In this document: piece after piece, positions 26,959-36,422 of the stretch
How positions within the stretch are numbered: position 1 is the first letter of the stretch
How the letters are laid out: each line of letters starts with the position of its first letter
Source of the DNA: Pseudomonas caspiana
GTDB lineage: Bacteria > Pseudomonadota > Gammaproteobacteria > Pseudomonadales > Pseudomonadaceae
NCBI RefSeq assembly: GCF_002158995.1
Contig: NZ_LOHF01000017.1
Location: 18,996-82,995, forward strand
Reading direction: 5' to 3'
Length of the DNA stretch: 64,000 nucleotides
Made by a program: the position numbers and the translations under genes
Notes under the pieces: model-generated
Seen by the model: only the letters and a program-made list of their open reading frames with translations
Told to the model about the DNA's origin: nothing
The model's database searches: none

Positions 26959-27927
26959 ATGTTCTCTCAGTTAACGACTCCTAAATACCTGATCACCGGC
27001 GCAACCGGCTTTATTGGGCGAGCACTATTCGATCGTGCTTATGCTCACTGCCGTCCAGTGCGAGGCTCTTCGCGGCAGTCAACAAATGCTATAGGGGACT
27101 GGGTGCAGGTTGCTGGCCTGGATAGCCTAACCGATTGGTCAGCAGCGCTTACCAATTGCGAAGTCGTCGTACACACCGCAGGCAGAGCGCACGTCCTGCG
27201 CGAGCAAGAAGCGCAACCGCTTGAGCAATTTCGCAAGGTCAACGTCGAAGGCACGCTGGCCTTGGCCCGTCAGGCGATGGACGCGGGTGTTCGACGATTC
27301 GTATTCATCAGTTCCATTGGTGTTAACGGTCCTGAAACCCCACGTGGTCAGCCTTTCAGTGAGCTTTCCACTCCCAACCCGCAACAGGCTTATGCCCGAT
27401 CGAAGCTTGAAGCCGAGCTGGCATTGCGTGATCTGGTGGCAGGTCAACCCATGGAGTTGGTAATAGTTCGTCCGCCGCTGGTCTATGCGGGTCATGCGCC
27501 CGGCAATTTCGCCCGTCTGTTGGGACTCGTTGGCAAGCGGCTTCCGTTGCCCCTGGGCCGCGTTCGCAATGCCCGGAGCATGATCGCTCTGCAAAATCTG
27601 GTGGGGTTTCTTGAGCTTTGCCTTACGCATCCAGCGGCTGCCAATGAGACGTTTGTGATCGCCGATGGGCAGGATGTTTCGACGACCCAATTGGTTGAGT
27701 TTCTGGCGCAGGGCATGGGGCATCGCGCAAAGCTTCTTCCTGTTCCTGTTTCGGCGTTGCGTACTGGTCTCGCTTTGCTTGGCCGCAAAGGACTGGGTCA
27801 GCAACTGTGCGGTTCATTGCAGGTAGACGCCAGTAAGGCACGTAACTTGTTGGGGTGGCAGCCTGAGATTAGTGCGGCCGATGCATTGCGCGACAGTGCC
27901 AGGCAATGGTTGCAGTCCCGTTCTTGA
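26959..27927 (+). CDS. wbpV: WbpV-like nucleotide-sugar 4-ketoreductase (SDR)
   Basis: 322 aa extended SDR: YLITGATGFIGRAL (10-23), VVHTAGRAHVL, FISSIGVNG and catalytic YARSK (Y near 140). In P. aeruginosa O6 and related strains WbpV reduces the 4-keto product made by WbpM to give UDP-N-acetyl-quinovosamine or -fucosamine. Its position directly before wbpL and wbpM fits that pathway. It has no strong ribosome site. It is divergent from the minus-strand operon, so the 292-base gap upstream should hold both promoters. Confidence 0.85.
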   Translation: MFSQLTTPKYLITGATGFIGRALFDRAYAHCRPVRGSSRQSTNAIGDWVQVAGLDSLTDWSAALTNCEVVVHTAGRAHVLREQEAQPLEQFRKVNVEGTLALARQAMDAGVRRFVFISSIGVNGPETPRGQPFSELSTPNPQQAYARSKLEAELALRDLVAGQPMELVIVRPPLVYAGHAPGNFARLLGLVGKRLPLPLGRVRNARSMIALQNLVGFLELCLTHPAAANETFVIADGQDVSTTQLVEFLAQGMGHRAKLLPVPVSALRTGLALLGRKGLGQQLCGSLQVDASKARNLLGWQPEISAADALRDSARQWLQSRS

Positions 27928-27974
27928 GTCCGAAACGTATAGAATGGCCGTTTTTCGAAGGATGTAAGCGTTTG

Positions 27975-29009
27975 ATGGATTTGAGTTTCTGGTGGGGGCC
28001 TGCGATGGTTATGTTATCGGTGGGGCTTACCTGGGTATTACGGCGTTACGCATTGGCACGTAGCCTCATGGACATTCCCAACGCGCGAAGCTCCCACAGT
28101 TTGCCTACGCCTCGGGGCGGAGGCGTCGCCATTGTCCTGAGCTTTTTATTGGCTCTCTTGGTGATACAGATTGAAAGCCCCGCAACCTGGCATGCGACGC
28201 TTGCCTTGAGCGGTGCCGGCCTTGCCGTTGCGATTTTGGGTTTCCTTGATGACCACGGCCACATTGCGGCGCGCTGGCGGTTGCTTGGGCATTTCAGTGC
28301 GGCTGTCTGGGGGCTTTACTGGTTGGGCGGCCTGCCACCGTTCAGCCTGTTCGGCGCCACGTTCGACCTCGGTTGGGTAGGGCATGTCCTGACGTTGCTC
28401 TATCTGGTCTGGATGCTCAACCTTTATAACTTCATGGATGGCATCGACGGCATCGCCAGTGTGGAGGCGATTTGCGCATGCTTGGGCGCCTCTCTGATCT
28501 ATGTGCTTTCAGGCCATGGGTCGTTGATCGCTTTACCGCTCTTGCTGGCTGCTGCCGTGTCAGGCTTTCTGTTCTGGAATTTCCCACCCGCGCGTATTTT
28601 CATGGGCGATGCCGGTAGCGGTTTTCTCGGCGTCATCATCGGGCTGCTTTCGCTGCAAGCCGCATGGGCTGAGCCGTCCTTGTTATGGAGTTGGCTGATT
28701 TTGCTGGGCGTGTTCATTGTCGATGCAACTGCAACACTCATTCGCCGGCTCGTACGCGGTGACAAGGTGTATGAGGCACATCGCTCCCATGCCTACCAGT
28801 TTGCGTCACGGCGTTTTGGTCGGCATTTGCCGGTCACCATGTGGGTGATGGCCATCAACGTGTTCTGGCTGTTGCCGCTGGCCATGGCGACAGGCGTCTG
28901 GGGATTTGACGGTGCAACCCTGTTGGTCATTGCATATGTACCGTTGCTGTTACTGGCTTTAGTGCTAGGGGCGGGGGCGCTTGAATCCAATGATGCCAAC
29001 CGTCTGTAA
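27975..29009 (+). CDS. wbpL: WbpL-like initiating glycosyltransferase
   Basis: 344 aa polytopic membrane enzyme of the GT4/MraY-WecA superfamily. Visible motifs are SLMDIPNARSSHSLPTPRGGG, the catalytic NLYNFMDGIDGIAS (DGIDG) and FMGDAGSGFLG, plus the late AHRSHAYQ loop. It transfers the first sugar-1-phosphate (FucNAc or QuiNAc) to undecaprenyl phosphate. The frame opens at 27906 inside wbpV, but homology begins at MDLSFWWG, so ATG 27975 is preferred. In P. aeruginosa WbpL starts both A- and B-band O-chains. Confidence 0.92.
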   Translation: MDLSFWWGPAMVMLSVGLTWVLRRYALARSLMDIPNARSSHSLPTPRGGGVAIVLSFLLALLVIQIESPATWHATLALSGAGLAVAILGFLDDHGHIAARWRLLGHFSAAVWGLYWLGGLPPFSLFGATFDLGWVGHVLTLLYLVWMLNLYNFMDGIDGIASVEAICACLGASLIYVLSGHGSLIALPLLLAAAVSGFLFWNFPPARIFMGDAGSGFLGVIIGLLSLQAAWAEPSLLWSWLILLGVFIVDATATLIRRLVRGDKVYEAHRSHAYQFASRRFGRHLPVTMWVMAINVFWLLPLAMATGVWGFDGATLLVIAYVPLLLLALVLGAGALESNDANRL

Positions 29010-29099
29010 TAAAAATGCTACAAAGGTCGTTTTCAACTAAGCGCTGTCCCACGACAGTCCGTACAATGGCGTATGGATTAGTTGGGTTGAGGGATAAAG

Positions 29100-31127
29100 A
29101 TGTCACTGCGCTCGCGAATGCTCGGTCTTTCGCGCCAAAACAAACGAATGCTGCAGGTCGCTGCTGACGTCGTCATTATCTGGACGGCTCTCGCTCTCGC
29201 GTTTTTTGTGCGGCTCGGGCTCGAGGTTGCTTATTCGGCCCTCTCTGCCCATTTGTGGCTTTTTATCGCGACTCCCTTGCTGACTATTCCCATCTTCATC
29301 CGCTTTGGCATGTACAGAGCGGTCATGCGCTTTTTCGGCAACGATGCGCTCATTACCATATGCAAGGCGGTAACCCTTTCGGCGTTGCTGGTAGGCTTCT
29401 TTGTGTACTGGTACAGCGACCACAAGATAATCGTCCCGCGCTCCATCGTGTTCAATTATTGGTGGTTGAGCCTGGTCATGGTCGGCGGTTTACGCCTGTT
29501 CATGCGTCAGTACTTCATGGGCGACTGGTTCATGGCAGTTCAGCATGTGCCCTTTGCTTCACGTAGTGATGCTCTGCCTAAAGTTGCGATTTACGGCGCG
29601 GGTTCGGCGGGCAACCAGTTGGTTGCTGCTTTACGCATGGGGCGTTCCATGCGTCCCGTGGCGTTCATCGACGACGATGAGACGATCACCAAGCGCACTA
29701 TTGCAGGGTTACAGGTTTATAAACCCCGGCACATTCAGCAGATGATCGACGCGACCGGTGCTGAAGAGATTCTGCTGGCGTTGCCGTCGGCGACCCGTGC
29801 GCGTCGTCGAGAGATTCTCGAGTACCTTGAAGGTTACCCGCTGCATGTTCGAAGCGTTCCAGGCTTCATGGACCTGGCCAGTGGCCGGGTGAAGGTGGAT
29901 GACATCCAGGAAGTCGACATCGCAGATTTACTCGGTCGTGATTCGGTGCCTGCGCAGGACGATCTGCTGGAACACTGCATCACTGGCAAAGTAGTGATGG
30001 TTACCGGGGCAGGCGGCTCGATCGGCTCTGAGTTGTGTCGCCAGATCCTGATGCTCAAGCCCACCAAACTTCTGCTGCTGGATCACGGCGAGTTCAACCT
30101 CTACACGATACTCGGCGAATTGAAACAACAGGTTCAAACGAGTTCGCTGGACGTCGAAGTGCTGCCTATCCTCGGCTCGGTTCGGTACTTCGGCAAAATG
30201 GTCGATGTCATGCATACGTGGGGCGTGGATACGGTTTACCACGCCGCGGCTTATAAACATGTGCCTATGGTTGAGCACAACATCGCCGAAGGCGTGCTCA
30301 ACAATGTCATGGGCACATTGCATACGGCACAGGCAGCCTTGCAGGCAGGGGTTACCAACTTTGTGTTGATCTCTACCGACAAGGCCGTGCGTCCGACCAA
30401 CGTTATGGGCAGTACCAAGCGGCTTGCGGAGATGGTCCTGCAAGCACTCAGTCGTGAGGTTGCGCCTGTACTGTTTCGTGGCAGCAGCAATGTTTCCCAA
30501 GTCAATAAGACACGATTCACTATGGTGCGCTTCGGTAACGTACTTGGCTCGTCAGGTTCGGTCATTCCACTGTTTCATCAACAGATCAAGAGTGGTGGTC
30601 CGTTGACCGTGACGCACCCAGCCATTACCCGCTATTTCATGACGATCCCTGAAGCCGCTCAGTTGGTGATACAAGCAGGTTCCATGGGGCGGGGTGGGGA
30701 CGTCTTTGTGCTGGATATGGGCGCCCCGGTGAGGATCATTGAACTCGCCGAGCGAATGATCAATCTTTCCGGCCTCAGCATTCGATCCGAGCGGAACCCC
30801 CACGGTGATATCGCTATTGAGTTCACCGGATTGCGGCCGGGTGAGAAGCTCTATGAGGAGTTGTTGATCGGCGATAACGTCGTCTCGACACGCCACCCCA
30901 TGATAATGAGTGCTCAGGAAGATTTCTTGCCCTGGAGCCAGCTCAAGGAGCAACTGGAGTTGTTGCTCGATGCTGTTTCCAGAGATGACTATCCCGATGT
31001 CAGGCGCATATTAGGCGAGATGGTTGTGGGTTACGCCCCAGAGGGCGACATTGTTGACTGGAACTACCTAGAGACACGTGCTGATCCCCAATACGTGCCA
31101 CCTGTTGGCGAGAGTATTGGATCGTGA
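29100..31127 (+). CDS. wbpM: UDP-GlcNAc C6-dehydratase, first copy
   Basis: 675 aa. The first part has four hydrophobic segments and a CoA-binding-like NAD domain (AIYGAGSAGNQLVAALRMG); the catalytic SDR domain starts with TGAGGSIGSE (about 302) and contains STDKAVRPTNVMGSTKR, carrying the serine/methionine/lysine triad of WbpM. It converts UDP-GlcNAc to the 4-keto-6-deoxy sugar used by WbpV. AGGGA precedes the ATG. Downstream lies a second full-length paralogue, an unusual tandem arrangement. Confidence 0.93.
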   Translation: MSLRSRMLGLSRQNKRMLQVAADVVIIWTALALAFFVRLGLEVAYSALSAHLWLFIATPLLTIPIFIRFGMYRAVMRFFGNDALITICKAVTLSALLVGFFVYWYSDHKIIVPRSIVFNYWWLSLVMVGGLRLFMRQYFMGDWFMAVQHVPFASRSDALPKVAIYGAGSAGNQLVAALRMGRSMRPVAFIDDDETITKRTIAGLQVYKPRHIQQMIDATGAEEILLALPSATRARRREILEYLEGYPLHVRSVPGFMDLASGRVKVDDIQEVDIADLLGRDSVPAQDDLLEHCITGKVVMVTGAGGSIGSELCRQILMLKPTKLLLLDHGEFNLYTILGELKQQVQTSSLDVEVLPILGSVRYFGKMVDVMHTWGVDTVYHAAAYKHVPMVEHNIAEGVLNNVMGTLHTAQAALQAGVTNFVLISTDKAVRPTNVMGSTKRLAEMVLQALSREVAPVLFRGSSNVSQVNKTRFTMVRFGNVLGSSGSVIPLFHQQIKSGGPLTVTHPAITRYFMTIPEAAQLVIQAGSMGRGGDVFVLDMGAPVRIIELAERMINLSGLSIRSERNPHGDIAIEFTGLRPGEKLYEELLIGDNVVSTRHPMIMSAQEDFLPWSQLKEQLELLLDAVSRDDYPDVRRILGEMVVGYAPEGDIVDWNYLETRADPQYVPPVGESIGS

Positions 31128-31333
31128 CAAGCATGGCTTAAGGCTATGCCTGTATCAGTTGCCGAACCACTGAACAAGTAGTCTTGTCTCAACGTAAATT
31201 TAACGGCGTGACTCTATAATCGATGGCGTTGTTGCATCGTTTTTGAGATAACTCGTCATGACTTCATCCTCGCCTGATGTTCTGCAGGTTGCGTAGATGA
31301 CCCAGGATGCGGATCAAGGGGACTGAAGGAATC

Positions 31334-33328
31334 ATGGAAAAACTTAGAGCGTTCTTGTTAGCGCTGCCTCGCCGTCAAAAACGAATCATTCAGGTAGCCA
31401 CTGATATTGTTCTGGTGTGGGCTGCGCTGTGGATGGCATTTTTCGTCCGGCTGGGCGCCGACGATTTGATTAACCCCCTGCAATCACACACTTGGCTATT
31501 CATCAGCGCCCCTATTGTCGCCATCCCGCTTTTCATTCGAATGGGCCTTTACCGGGCTGTCATGCGCTACTTCGGTAATGATGCCCTCATCGCTATCATC
31601 AAAGCGGTCAGCCTCTCTGCGTTGATTCTTGGCTGCCTGGTTTATGTCTACAGCAATCATAAGCCGCTGGTTCCACGGTCCATCATGTTCAACTACTGGT
31701 GGTTGAGTCTGGTCATGATCGGCGGCTTGCGTCTTGCCATGCGCCAGTACTTTCTCGGCGACTGGTTTGCAGCGTCGCAGCATGTACCGTTCGCTAATCG
31801 GGATGATGGCATTCTTAAAGTCGCTATCTACGGTGCGGGTTCAGCAGGCAATCAGTTAGTGGCGGCTTTAAGAATGGGACGTCTCATGCGGCCCGTAGCC
31901 TTCATCGATGATGACGCGTCCATTACCAATCGGATCATCTCCGGGCTCCAGGTTTACAAGCCTCAACATATTCAACGAATGATGGAAATGACCGGTGCTC
32001 AGGAAATCCTGCTCGCCATTCCATCTTCGACACGTGGGCGTCGGCGTGAAATTCTAGGATTTCTCGAGGGCTTCCCTCTGCACGTCAGAAGCGTTCCAGG
32101 TTTCATGGATCTGGCGGCTGGGCGAGTAAAAGTCGATGATCTTCAGGAAGTGGATATTGCTGACCTTCTGGGGCGTGATCCGGTGCCTGCTCAGGATCAC
32201 TTGCTAGAGCGCTGCATCAAAAGGCAGACGGTTCTGGTCACAGGGGCTGGAGGATCAATTGGATCGGAACTGTGCCGCCAGATCGTATTGCTGGAACCCA
32301 CGACGCTTTTATTGTTCGATCACAGCGAATTTAACCTCTACACGATTTTTTCCGAATTAGAGGCCTTTGTTCAAAGCAAGTTATTGCCGGTAAAGCTGCT
32401 GCCGATTCTTGGATCGGTGCGCAGCCAATCCAAGCTATACGACACGCTAAAAACCTGGAACGTGACCACGGTTTACCACGCAGCTGCGTATAAACACGTC
32501 CCAATGGTTGAACACAATATTGCCGAAGGTGTGATCAATAATGTTCTGGGCACGGTTAATACTGCTCAAGCTGCGCTTCAGGCCGGGGTGGCCAACTTCG
32601 TGCTGATTTCCACTGACAAGGCGGTGCGTCCTACCAACGTCATGGGAGGAACAAAGCGTCTTGCCGAACTGACGCTGCAAGCGTTGAGTCGAGAGGTTTC
32701 ACCGGTCATGTTTGGCGATACGTCAAATATTCGTCAGGTCAACAAGACCCGATTCATCATGGTTCGGTTTGGCAATGTGCTGGGCTCGTCCGGATCTGTT
32801 ATCCCGTTATTCCATAAGCAGATTCAGTCGGGCGGCCCGCTAACCGTTACCCACCCTAAAATTACCCGGTACTTCATGACCATTCCTGAAGCTGCACAAC
32901 TGGTCATTCAGGCCGGCTCGATGGGCATGGGCGGTGATGTATTTGTGCTGGACATGGGCGAGCCGGTCAAAATTGTCGACCTGGCGGAAAAAATGGTGCA
33001 TCTGTCCGGTCTGAGCATTCGATCCGAAAAGAATCCGCACGGTGATATTTCCATCGAGTTCACGGGTTTGCGCCCCGGTGAGAAGCTTTACGAAGAGTTA
33101 CTTATTGGCGATAACGTTGTTTCAACGCAGCATCCAATGATCATGAGTGCTAATGAAGATTATCTTTCATGGGAAAAAATGAAAGGTTATCTGGATCAGT
33201 TGCTAGTTGCCGTTGCGGAGGATGACTATGCGCGGGTCAGGAAAATACTGGTGGAAACGGTAAACGGGTATGCTCCTGACGGCGAAATCGTAGATTGGAG
33301 TTATCAGCAGCGACATCGAACTCCTTGA
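31334..33328 (+). CDS. UDP-GlcNAc C6-dehydratase-like protein, second copy
   Basis: 664 aa from ATG 31334, which has AAGGAA upstream (the frame opens at 31307). It aligns with the preceding WbpM almost along its whole length, keeping AIYGAGSAGNQLVAALRMG, VTGAGGSIGSELCRQI, STDKAVRPTNVMGGTKR and FTGLRPGEKLYEELLIGDN. The N-terminal membrane part and the stretch after the Rossmann motif differ most, and codon choice is more AT-rich. Both copies look functional. The second may have a distinct substrate or arrived with a different O-antigen type. Confidence 0.88.
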   Translation: MEKLRAFLLALPRRQKRIIQVATDIVLVWAALWMAFFVRLGADDLINPLQSHTWLFISAPIVAIPLFIRMGLYRAVMRYFGNDALIAIIKAVSLSALILGCLVYVYSNHKPLVPRSIMFNYWWLSLVMIGGLRLAMRQYFLGDWFAASQHVPFANRDDGILKVAIYGAGSAGNQLVAALRMGRLMRPVAFIDDDASITNRIISGLQVYKPQHIQRMMEMTGAQEILLAIPSSTRGRRREILGFLEGFPLHVRSVPGFMDLAAGRVKVDDLQEVDIADLLGRDPVPAQDHLLERCIKRQTVLVTGAGGSIGSELCRQIVLLEPTTLLLFDHSEFNLYTIFSELEAFVQSKLLPVKLLPILGSVRSQSKLYDTLKTWNVTTVYHAAAYKHVPMVEHNIAEGVINNVLGTVNTAQAALQAGVANFVLISTDKAVRPTNVMGGTKRLAELTLQALSREVSPVMFGDTSNIRQVNKTRFIMVRFGNVLGSSGSVIPLFHKQIQSGGPLTVTHPKITRYFMTIPEAAQLVIQAGSMGMGGDVFVLDMGEPVKIVDLAEKMVHLSGLSIRSEKNPHGDISIEFTGLRPGEKLYEELLIGDNVVSTQHPMIMSANEDYLSWEKMKGYLDQLLVAVAEDDYARVRKILVETVNGYAPDGEIVDWSYQQRHRTP

Positions 33329-33342
33329 GTAATCAGTCCGGT

Positions 33343-33378
33343 AACCGCATGCCTTTTTCATTGCAAAGGCATGCGGTT
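33343..33378. terminator. Perfect hairpin after the wbpM pair
   Basis: A perfect 14-bp inverted repeat (arms 33343-33356 and 33365-33378, core GCATGCC/GGCATGC) with an 8-base loop lies 14 bases past the stop. No T run follows, so intrinsic termination is not certain. Confidence 0.5.
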
Positions 33379-33883
33379 GTAGCGCGACTCACCAGACCTG
33401 TCTGAAGCGCCTGCAATGGCGATCACTATTCGAGGTTCATATTCCTGGCTCGTACCGGGGTATTCATTGTGCTATCCGTTGCGGCAAACGAACCATTTCC
33501 TGAGCCAGATAGTTAATACCGTCCCAAAGCCCGGCTGCACACTAGCAGACTGCTGAAAACCGGCAGTAATTCCCGTCGAACATATTGTTGGCGGCGGCAA
33601 AAAGTTTGTCTGGCGCGAGTTTCGTTACACCTTGAAGATTGATCGGGTTGACAGCCTTGTTGGTGGATAACGCAATCACCCGCTAAGTTATGGTTTGTTT
33701 GGAAAAGGCAGTTTGTTGCCTCGTGTTACCCGATAGTCGCGGTAGGTGTAATGAAACCTTGTCAACTTACTCATGAAATAACTGGTCACCCTTGCCTCAA
33801 TTGACACCTCAACGCCCTGAACTAAGTTTGAGTGGCGACATAAGGAATGTCGCACTCAATCATGATGTTACGGAGTGTTCCAC
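33379..33883 (+). other. Intergenic region before the ComEA-like gene
   Basis: About 500 bases with no supported gene, no repeat of the families seen elsewhere, and several stops in every frame. It marks the right edge of the O-polysaccharide locus and should contain the promoter of the next gene. Confidence 0.35.
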
Positions 33884-34216
33884 ATGCGTAGAGCTTTTCT
33901 TTCCTCGTTGGTATTCGCGTTTTTAACCAGTGCATCGGTTGCTGTAACCGCCGCACCGATTACTCCCTCGGAAAAAAACACATCCACAGCCGCGGTCGTC
34001 ATGCAGGATCAAGTGGCACCCAAGGTCAACATCAATACTGCCGAAGCGGAAACCCTGCAGAAGCAACTGTCAGGCATCGGAAAAGGTAAAGCTGACGCCA
34101 TCGTCGCCTATCGCGAAGCCAACGGTGAATTCACCTCAGTGGATGAATTAATCGAAGTCAAAGGGATTGGCAAAGCCCTTCTGGACAAAAACAGGGACAG
34201 AATCGCAGTCGAGTAA
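33884..34216 (+). CDS. Secreted ComEA-like helix-hairpin-helix protein
   Basis: 110 aa. Signal peptide about 1-24 (MRRAFLSSLVFAFLTSASVA ending near AAP), a short linker, then one ComEA-type double HhH domain (KVNINTAEAETLQKQLSGIG, EVKGIGKALLDKNRD) that binds DNA non-specifically. The role in pseudomonads, whether DNA uptake or otherwise, is not established here. ATG 33884 follows an ACGGAG ribosome site; the GTG at 33875 is unlikely. In P. aeruginosa a similar gene lies just after wbpM. A good terminator follows. Confidence 0.88.
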   Translation: MRRAFLSSLVFAFLTSASVAVTAAPITPSEKNTSTAAVVMQDQVAPKVNINTAEAETLQKQLSGIGKGKADAIVAYREANGEFTSVDELIEVKGIGKALLDKNRDRIAVE

Positions 34217-34237
34217 ACTCTCTAACCTCAGTTGGTC

Positions 34238-34266
34238 AGGCCGGTCCAGCACCGGCCTTCTTTTTA
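34238..34266 (+). terminator. Rho-independent terminator of the ComEA-like gene
   Basis: AGGCCGGT pairs with ACCGGCCT around a five-base loop, followed by TCTTTTTA. Confidence 0.88.
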
Positions 34267-34335
34267 TCCCCGCTAAATCCTCGCGACATCGATGATCTGT
34301 CAAATGACAACCCTCGCGCTCCCTCCGCACCTCTT

Positions 34336-34366
34336 GACACATTAAATGTAAGTCGACATACAATGA
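34336..34366 (+). promoter_or_regulatory. Promoter with palindromic operator before the KAS II gene
   Basis: TTGACA (34336-34341) and TACAAT (34361-34366) form a sigma-70-like pair with a long 19-base spacer. Inside lies a near-perfect palindrome, TGTAAGTCGACATACA (34349-34364), with one mismatched pair. A similar site lies before the convergent tetR gene, so this is a likely TetR operator. Confidence 0.55.
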
Positions 34367-34476
34367 TTTAAATTTCACTCGTAATATAAAGCTCGATTCA
34401 GATCAGAGGATTTCAAAAAAATGAGTAACACCGATGCGAGAGGCTTGAAGTCGTGAAAACCGAGGCGCAGAACACC

Positions 34477-35751
34477 ATGAATGGTCCGCGAATTGTTGTG
34501 ACGGGAATGGGATTGGTCACGCCCTTGGGCACTGGCGTCGAACCAGTCTGGCAGCGTTTGCTGTCGGGTCGCTCCGGCATTGTTCGACTCAGTGAAGAAA
34601 CAGTCGCTGACCTGCCAGGCAAAGTAGGCGGTCGCGTACCGCTTCTGGTTGATGATCCTGAGGCCGGCTTCGATGCCGATAGCGCGGTGCCCGCCAAAGA
34701 GCAAAAGAAGATGGATCGTTTCATCCTGTTTGCGCTGGCGGCTGCCAAAGAGGCAATTGTGCAGGCCGGCTGGGTAGCCGATAGCGAAGAGGCAAAGGAG
34801 CGTACGGCGACGATTATTGGCTCGGGCATTGGTGGTTTCGGGGCGATAGCCGACGCTGTACGCACCACCGACAGCCGTGGACCGCGGCGTTTGTCGCCGT
34901 TCACGATTCCCTCGTTTCTGGTCAATCTGGCGGCCGGTCACGTTTCCATTCAGCATGGATTCAAAGGGCCGCTGGGCGCTCCGGTGACGGCGTGTGCGGC
35001 CGGTGTGCAAGCCATTGGTGATGCTGCAAGGCTGATTCGTTGTGGCGAGGCGGATATCGCTATTTGCGGTGGAGCAGAGGCGGCCATTGATCGTGTCAGT
35101 CTGGGCGGTTTCGCCGCAGCACGTGCCTTGTCCAGCGGTTTCAATGAGACGCCCGAAAGAGCTTCGCGTCCCTTTGATCGGGATCGAGACGGTTTTGTGA
35201 TGGGTGAGGGCGCCGGGATTCTGGTGATTGAATCGCTGGAGCATGCGCTTGCCAGGGGAGCTAAACCGATTGTCGAGCTGGTTGGGTACGGCACCAGTGC
35301 AGACGCTTATCACCTCACGGCTGGCCCTGAGGATGGTAGCGGCGCGCAGCGAGCCATGGGCGCAGCGATACGTCAGGCGGGGATCAAGCCAGGGGAAATC
35401 CAGCACTTGAACGCCCATGCCACCTCCACGCCGGTAGGTGACAAGGGGGAAATGGCAGCCATCAAGGCGTTGTTTGGTGATCAAAAATCCATCGCGGTGA
35501 CATCGACCAAATCCGCGACCGGGCATTTGTTGGGCGCTGCGGGTGGGATCGAGGCCATTTTCACAGCGTTGGCGCTTCGCGATCAAATCGCCCCGGCGAC
35601 CCTCAATTTCGACAATCCGGATGAAGCCGCGGCCGGTCTCGACATTGTCCACGGCGCAGCGCGGGCCATGGCTATTGAATACGCCCTGTCGAATGGTTTT
35701 GGTTTCGGTGGCGTCAATGCCAGCGTGTTGTTCAAGCGCTGGCAGGACTGA
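34477..35751 (+). CDS. Beta-ketoacyl-ACP synthase II (FabF-like)
   Basis: 424 aa thiolase-fold condensing enzyme. IVVTGMGLVTPLGTG opens the domain; the catalytic cysteine is C173 in TACAAGVQ, with histidines in HATSTPVGD and TGHLLGAAGG, so the C-H-H triad is intact. It elongates acyl-ACP with malonyl-ACP. No ACP, reductase or other fab gene is near, so it is a stand-alone paralogue rather than the housekeeping fabF. The frame also opens at GTG 34453 with GAGAGG upstream. Its stop codon directly abuts that of the convergent tetR. Confidence 0.87.
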   Translation: MNGPRIVVTGMGLVTPLGTGVEPVWQRLLSGRSGIVRLSEETVADLPGKVGGRVPLLVDDPEAGFDADSAVPAKEQKKMDRFILFALAAAKEAIVQAGWVADSEEAKERTATIIGSGIGGFGAIADAVRTTDSRGPRRLSPFTIPSFLVNLAAGHVSIQHGFKGPLGAPVTACAAGVQAIGDAARLIRCGEADIAICGGAEAAIDRVSLGGFAAARALSSGFNETPERASRPFDRDRDGFVMGEGAGILVIESLEHALARGAKPIVELVGYGTSADAYHLTAGPEDGSGAQRAMGAAIRQAGIKPGEIQHLNAHATSTPVGDKGEMAAIKALFGDQKSIAVTSTKSATGHLLGAAGGIEAIFTALALRDQIAPATLNFDNPDEAAAGLDIVHGAARAMAIEYALSNGFGFGGVNASVLFKRWQD

Positions 35752-36315
35752 TCAGGACTCGCTGTTCTGCTGTTTCAGAAAGTCACGTGTGGTGTGCAGG
35801 ATTCGCTCTGATAGAGCCGGATCCTGCGTGCTGCGCGACAGCATCAAAGCGCCGACCAGAGTGGACAGCATCACCACGCTTTGCGCGTCGGCATCCGGTC
35901 CGCCGAGTGCCTGTTGCAACAACGCCAGACGCGACTCGATCAGCTCATCGGCGATCGGGCTGGCCTGGCCGCGCTGACCGAGCTCCGACGCCATTGTCGG
36001 CATTGGGCAGCCTTTCTCGGGCGCATTGCGATGTCCTTCGGATAAATACATATCGATAAAAGCGCTCAGACCATTCTCTTCTTCGAAGGCTTGTCTGGTG
36101 CGCTCGTTGGCTTCGTCCGCAGCGCAGCGCATCGCTTTCTCCACCAAATCATCCTTGGATTTGAAATGCGCGTAAAAGCCGCCATGGGTCAGCCCCAAGG
36201 CCTTCATCAGCGGCTGCAGCCCGGTGGCACCAATACCGTCACGACGAAAGCGTGCGGATGCTTCGTGAAGGATGCGTTCGTGAGTCTGGGCTTTGTGATC
36301 GTGCGCGTACCGCAT
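35752..36315 (-). CDS. TetR family regulator
   Basis: 187 aa. The N-terminal helix-turn-helix is in RDGIGATGLQPLMKALGLTHGGFYAHFKSKDDL; the remainder is the ligand/dimer domain with KGCPMPTMASELG typical of the YcdC/NemR-like group. ATG 36315 has an AGGAGG ribosome site; the longer open frame is not used. It converges on the KAS II gene with no intergenic base: the stops share TGATCA. A palindrome like the one before the KAS II gene lies 27-43 bases upstream, so it probably represses itself and that gene. Confidence 0.9.
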   Translation of the reverse strand: MRYAHDHKAQTHERILHEASARFRRDGIGATGLQPLMKALGLTHGGFYAHFKSKDDLVEKAMRCAADEANERTRQAFEEENGLSAFIDMYLSEGHRNAPEKGCPMPTMASELGQRGQASPIADELIESRLALLQQALGGPDADAQSVVMLSTLVGALMLSRSTQDPALSERILHTTRDFLKQQNSES

Positions 36316-36341
36316 GCAATCCTCCTGAGACTTTGGGCCTT

Positions 36342-36358
36342 GATATGTTGATTGACAT
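36342..36358 (-). promoter_or_regulatory. Putative TetR operator before tetR
   Basis: On the minus strand ATGTCAATCAACATATC matches the KAS II promoter site ATGTAAGTCGACATACA at 12 of 17 positions, keeping the ATGT...ACATA ends and the spacing. Location just upstream of the regulator start fits autoregulation. Confidence 0.5.
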
Positions 36359-36422
36359 TTTACATGGATGAGGGGGGCGCGGATCGTAAATTTCCTCAGC
36401 GGTCGCGCGACAACGCCGGACC

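Noticed and set aside
31128..31333. Terminator between the two wbpM genes
   Set aside because: Only a weak hairpin (GCATGGC/GGCTATGC) without a T run was seen; not strong enough to call.
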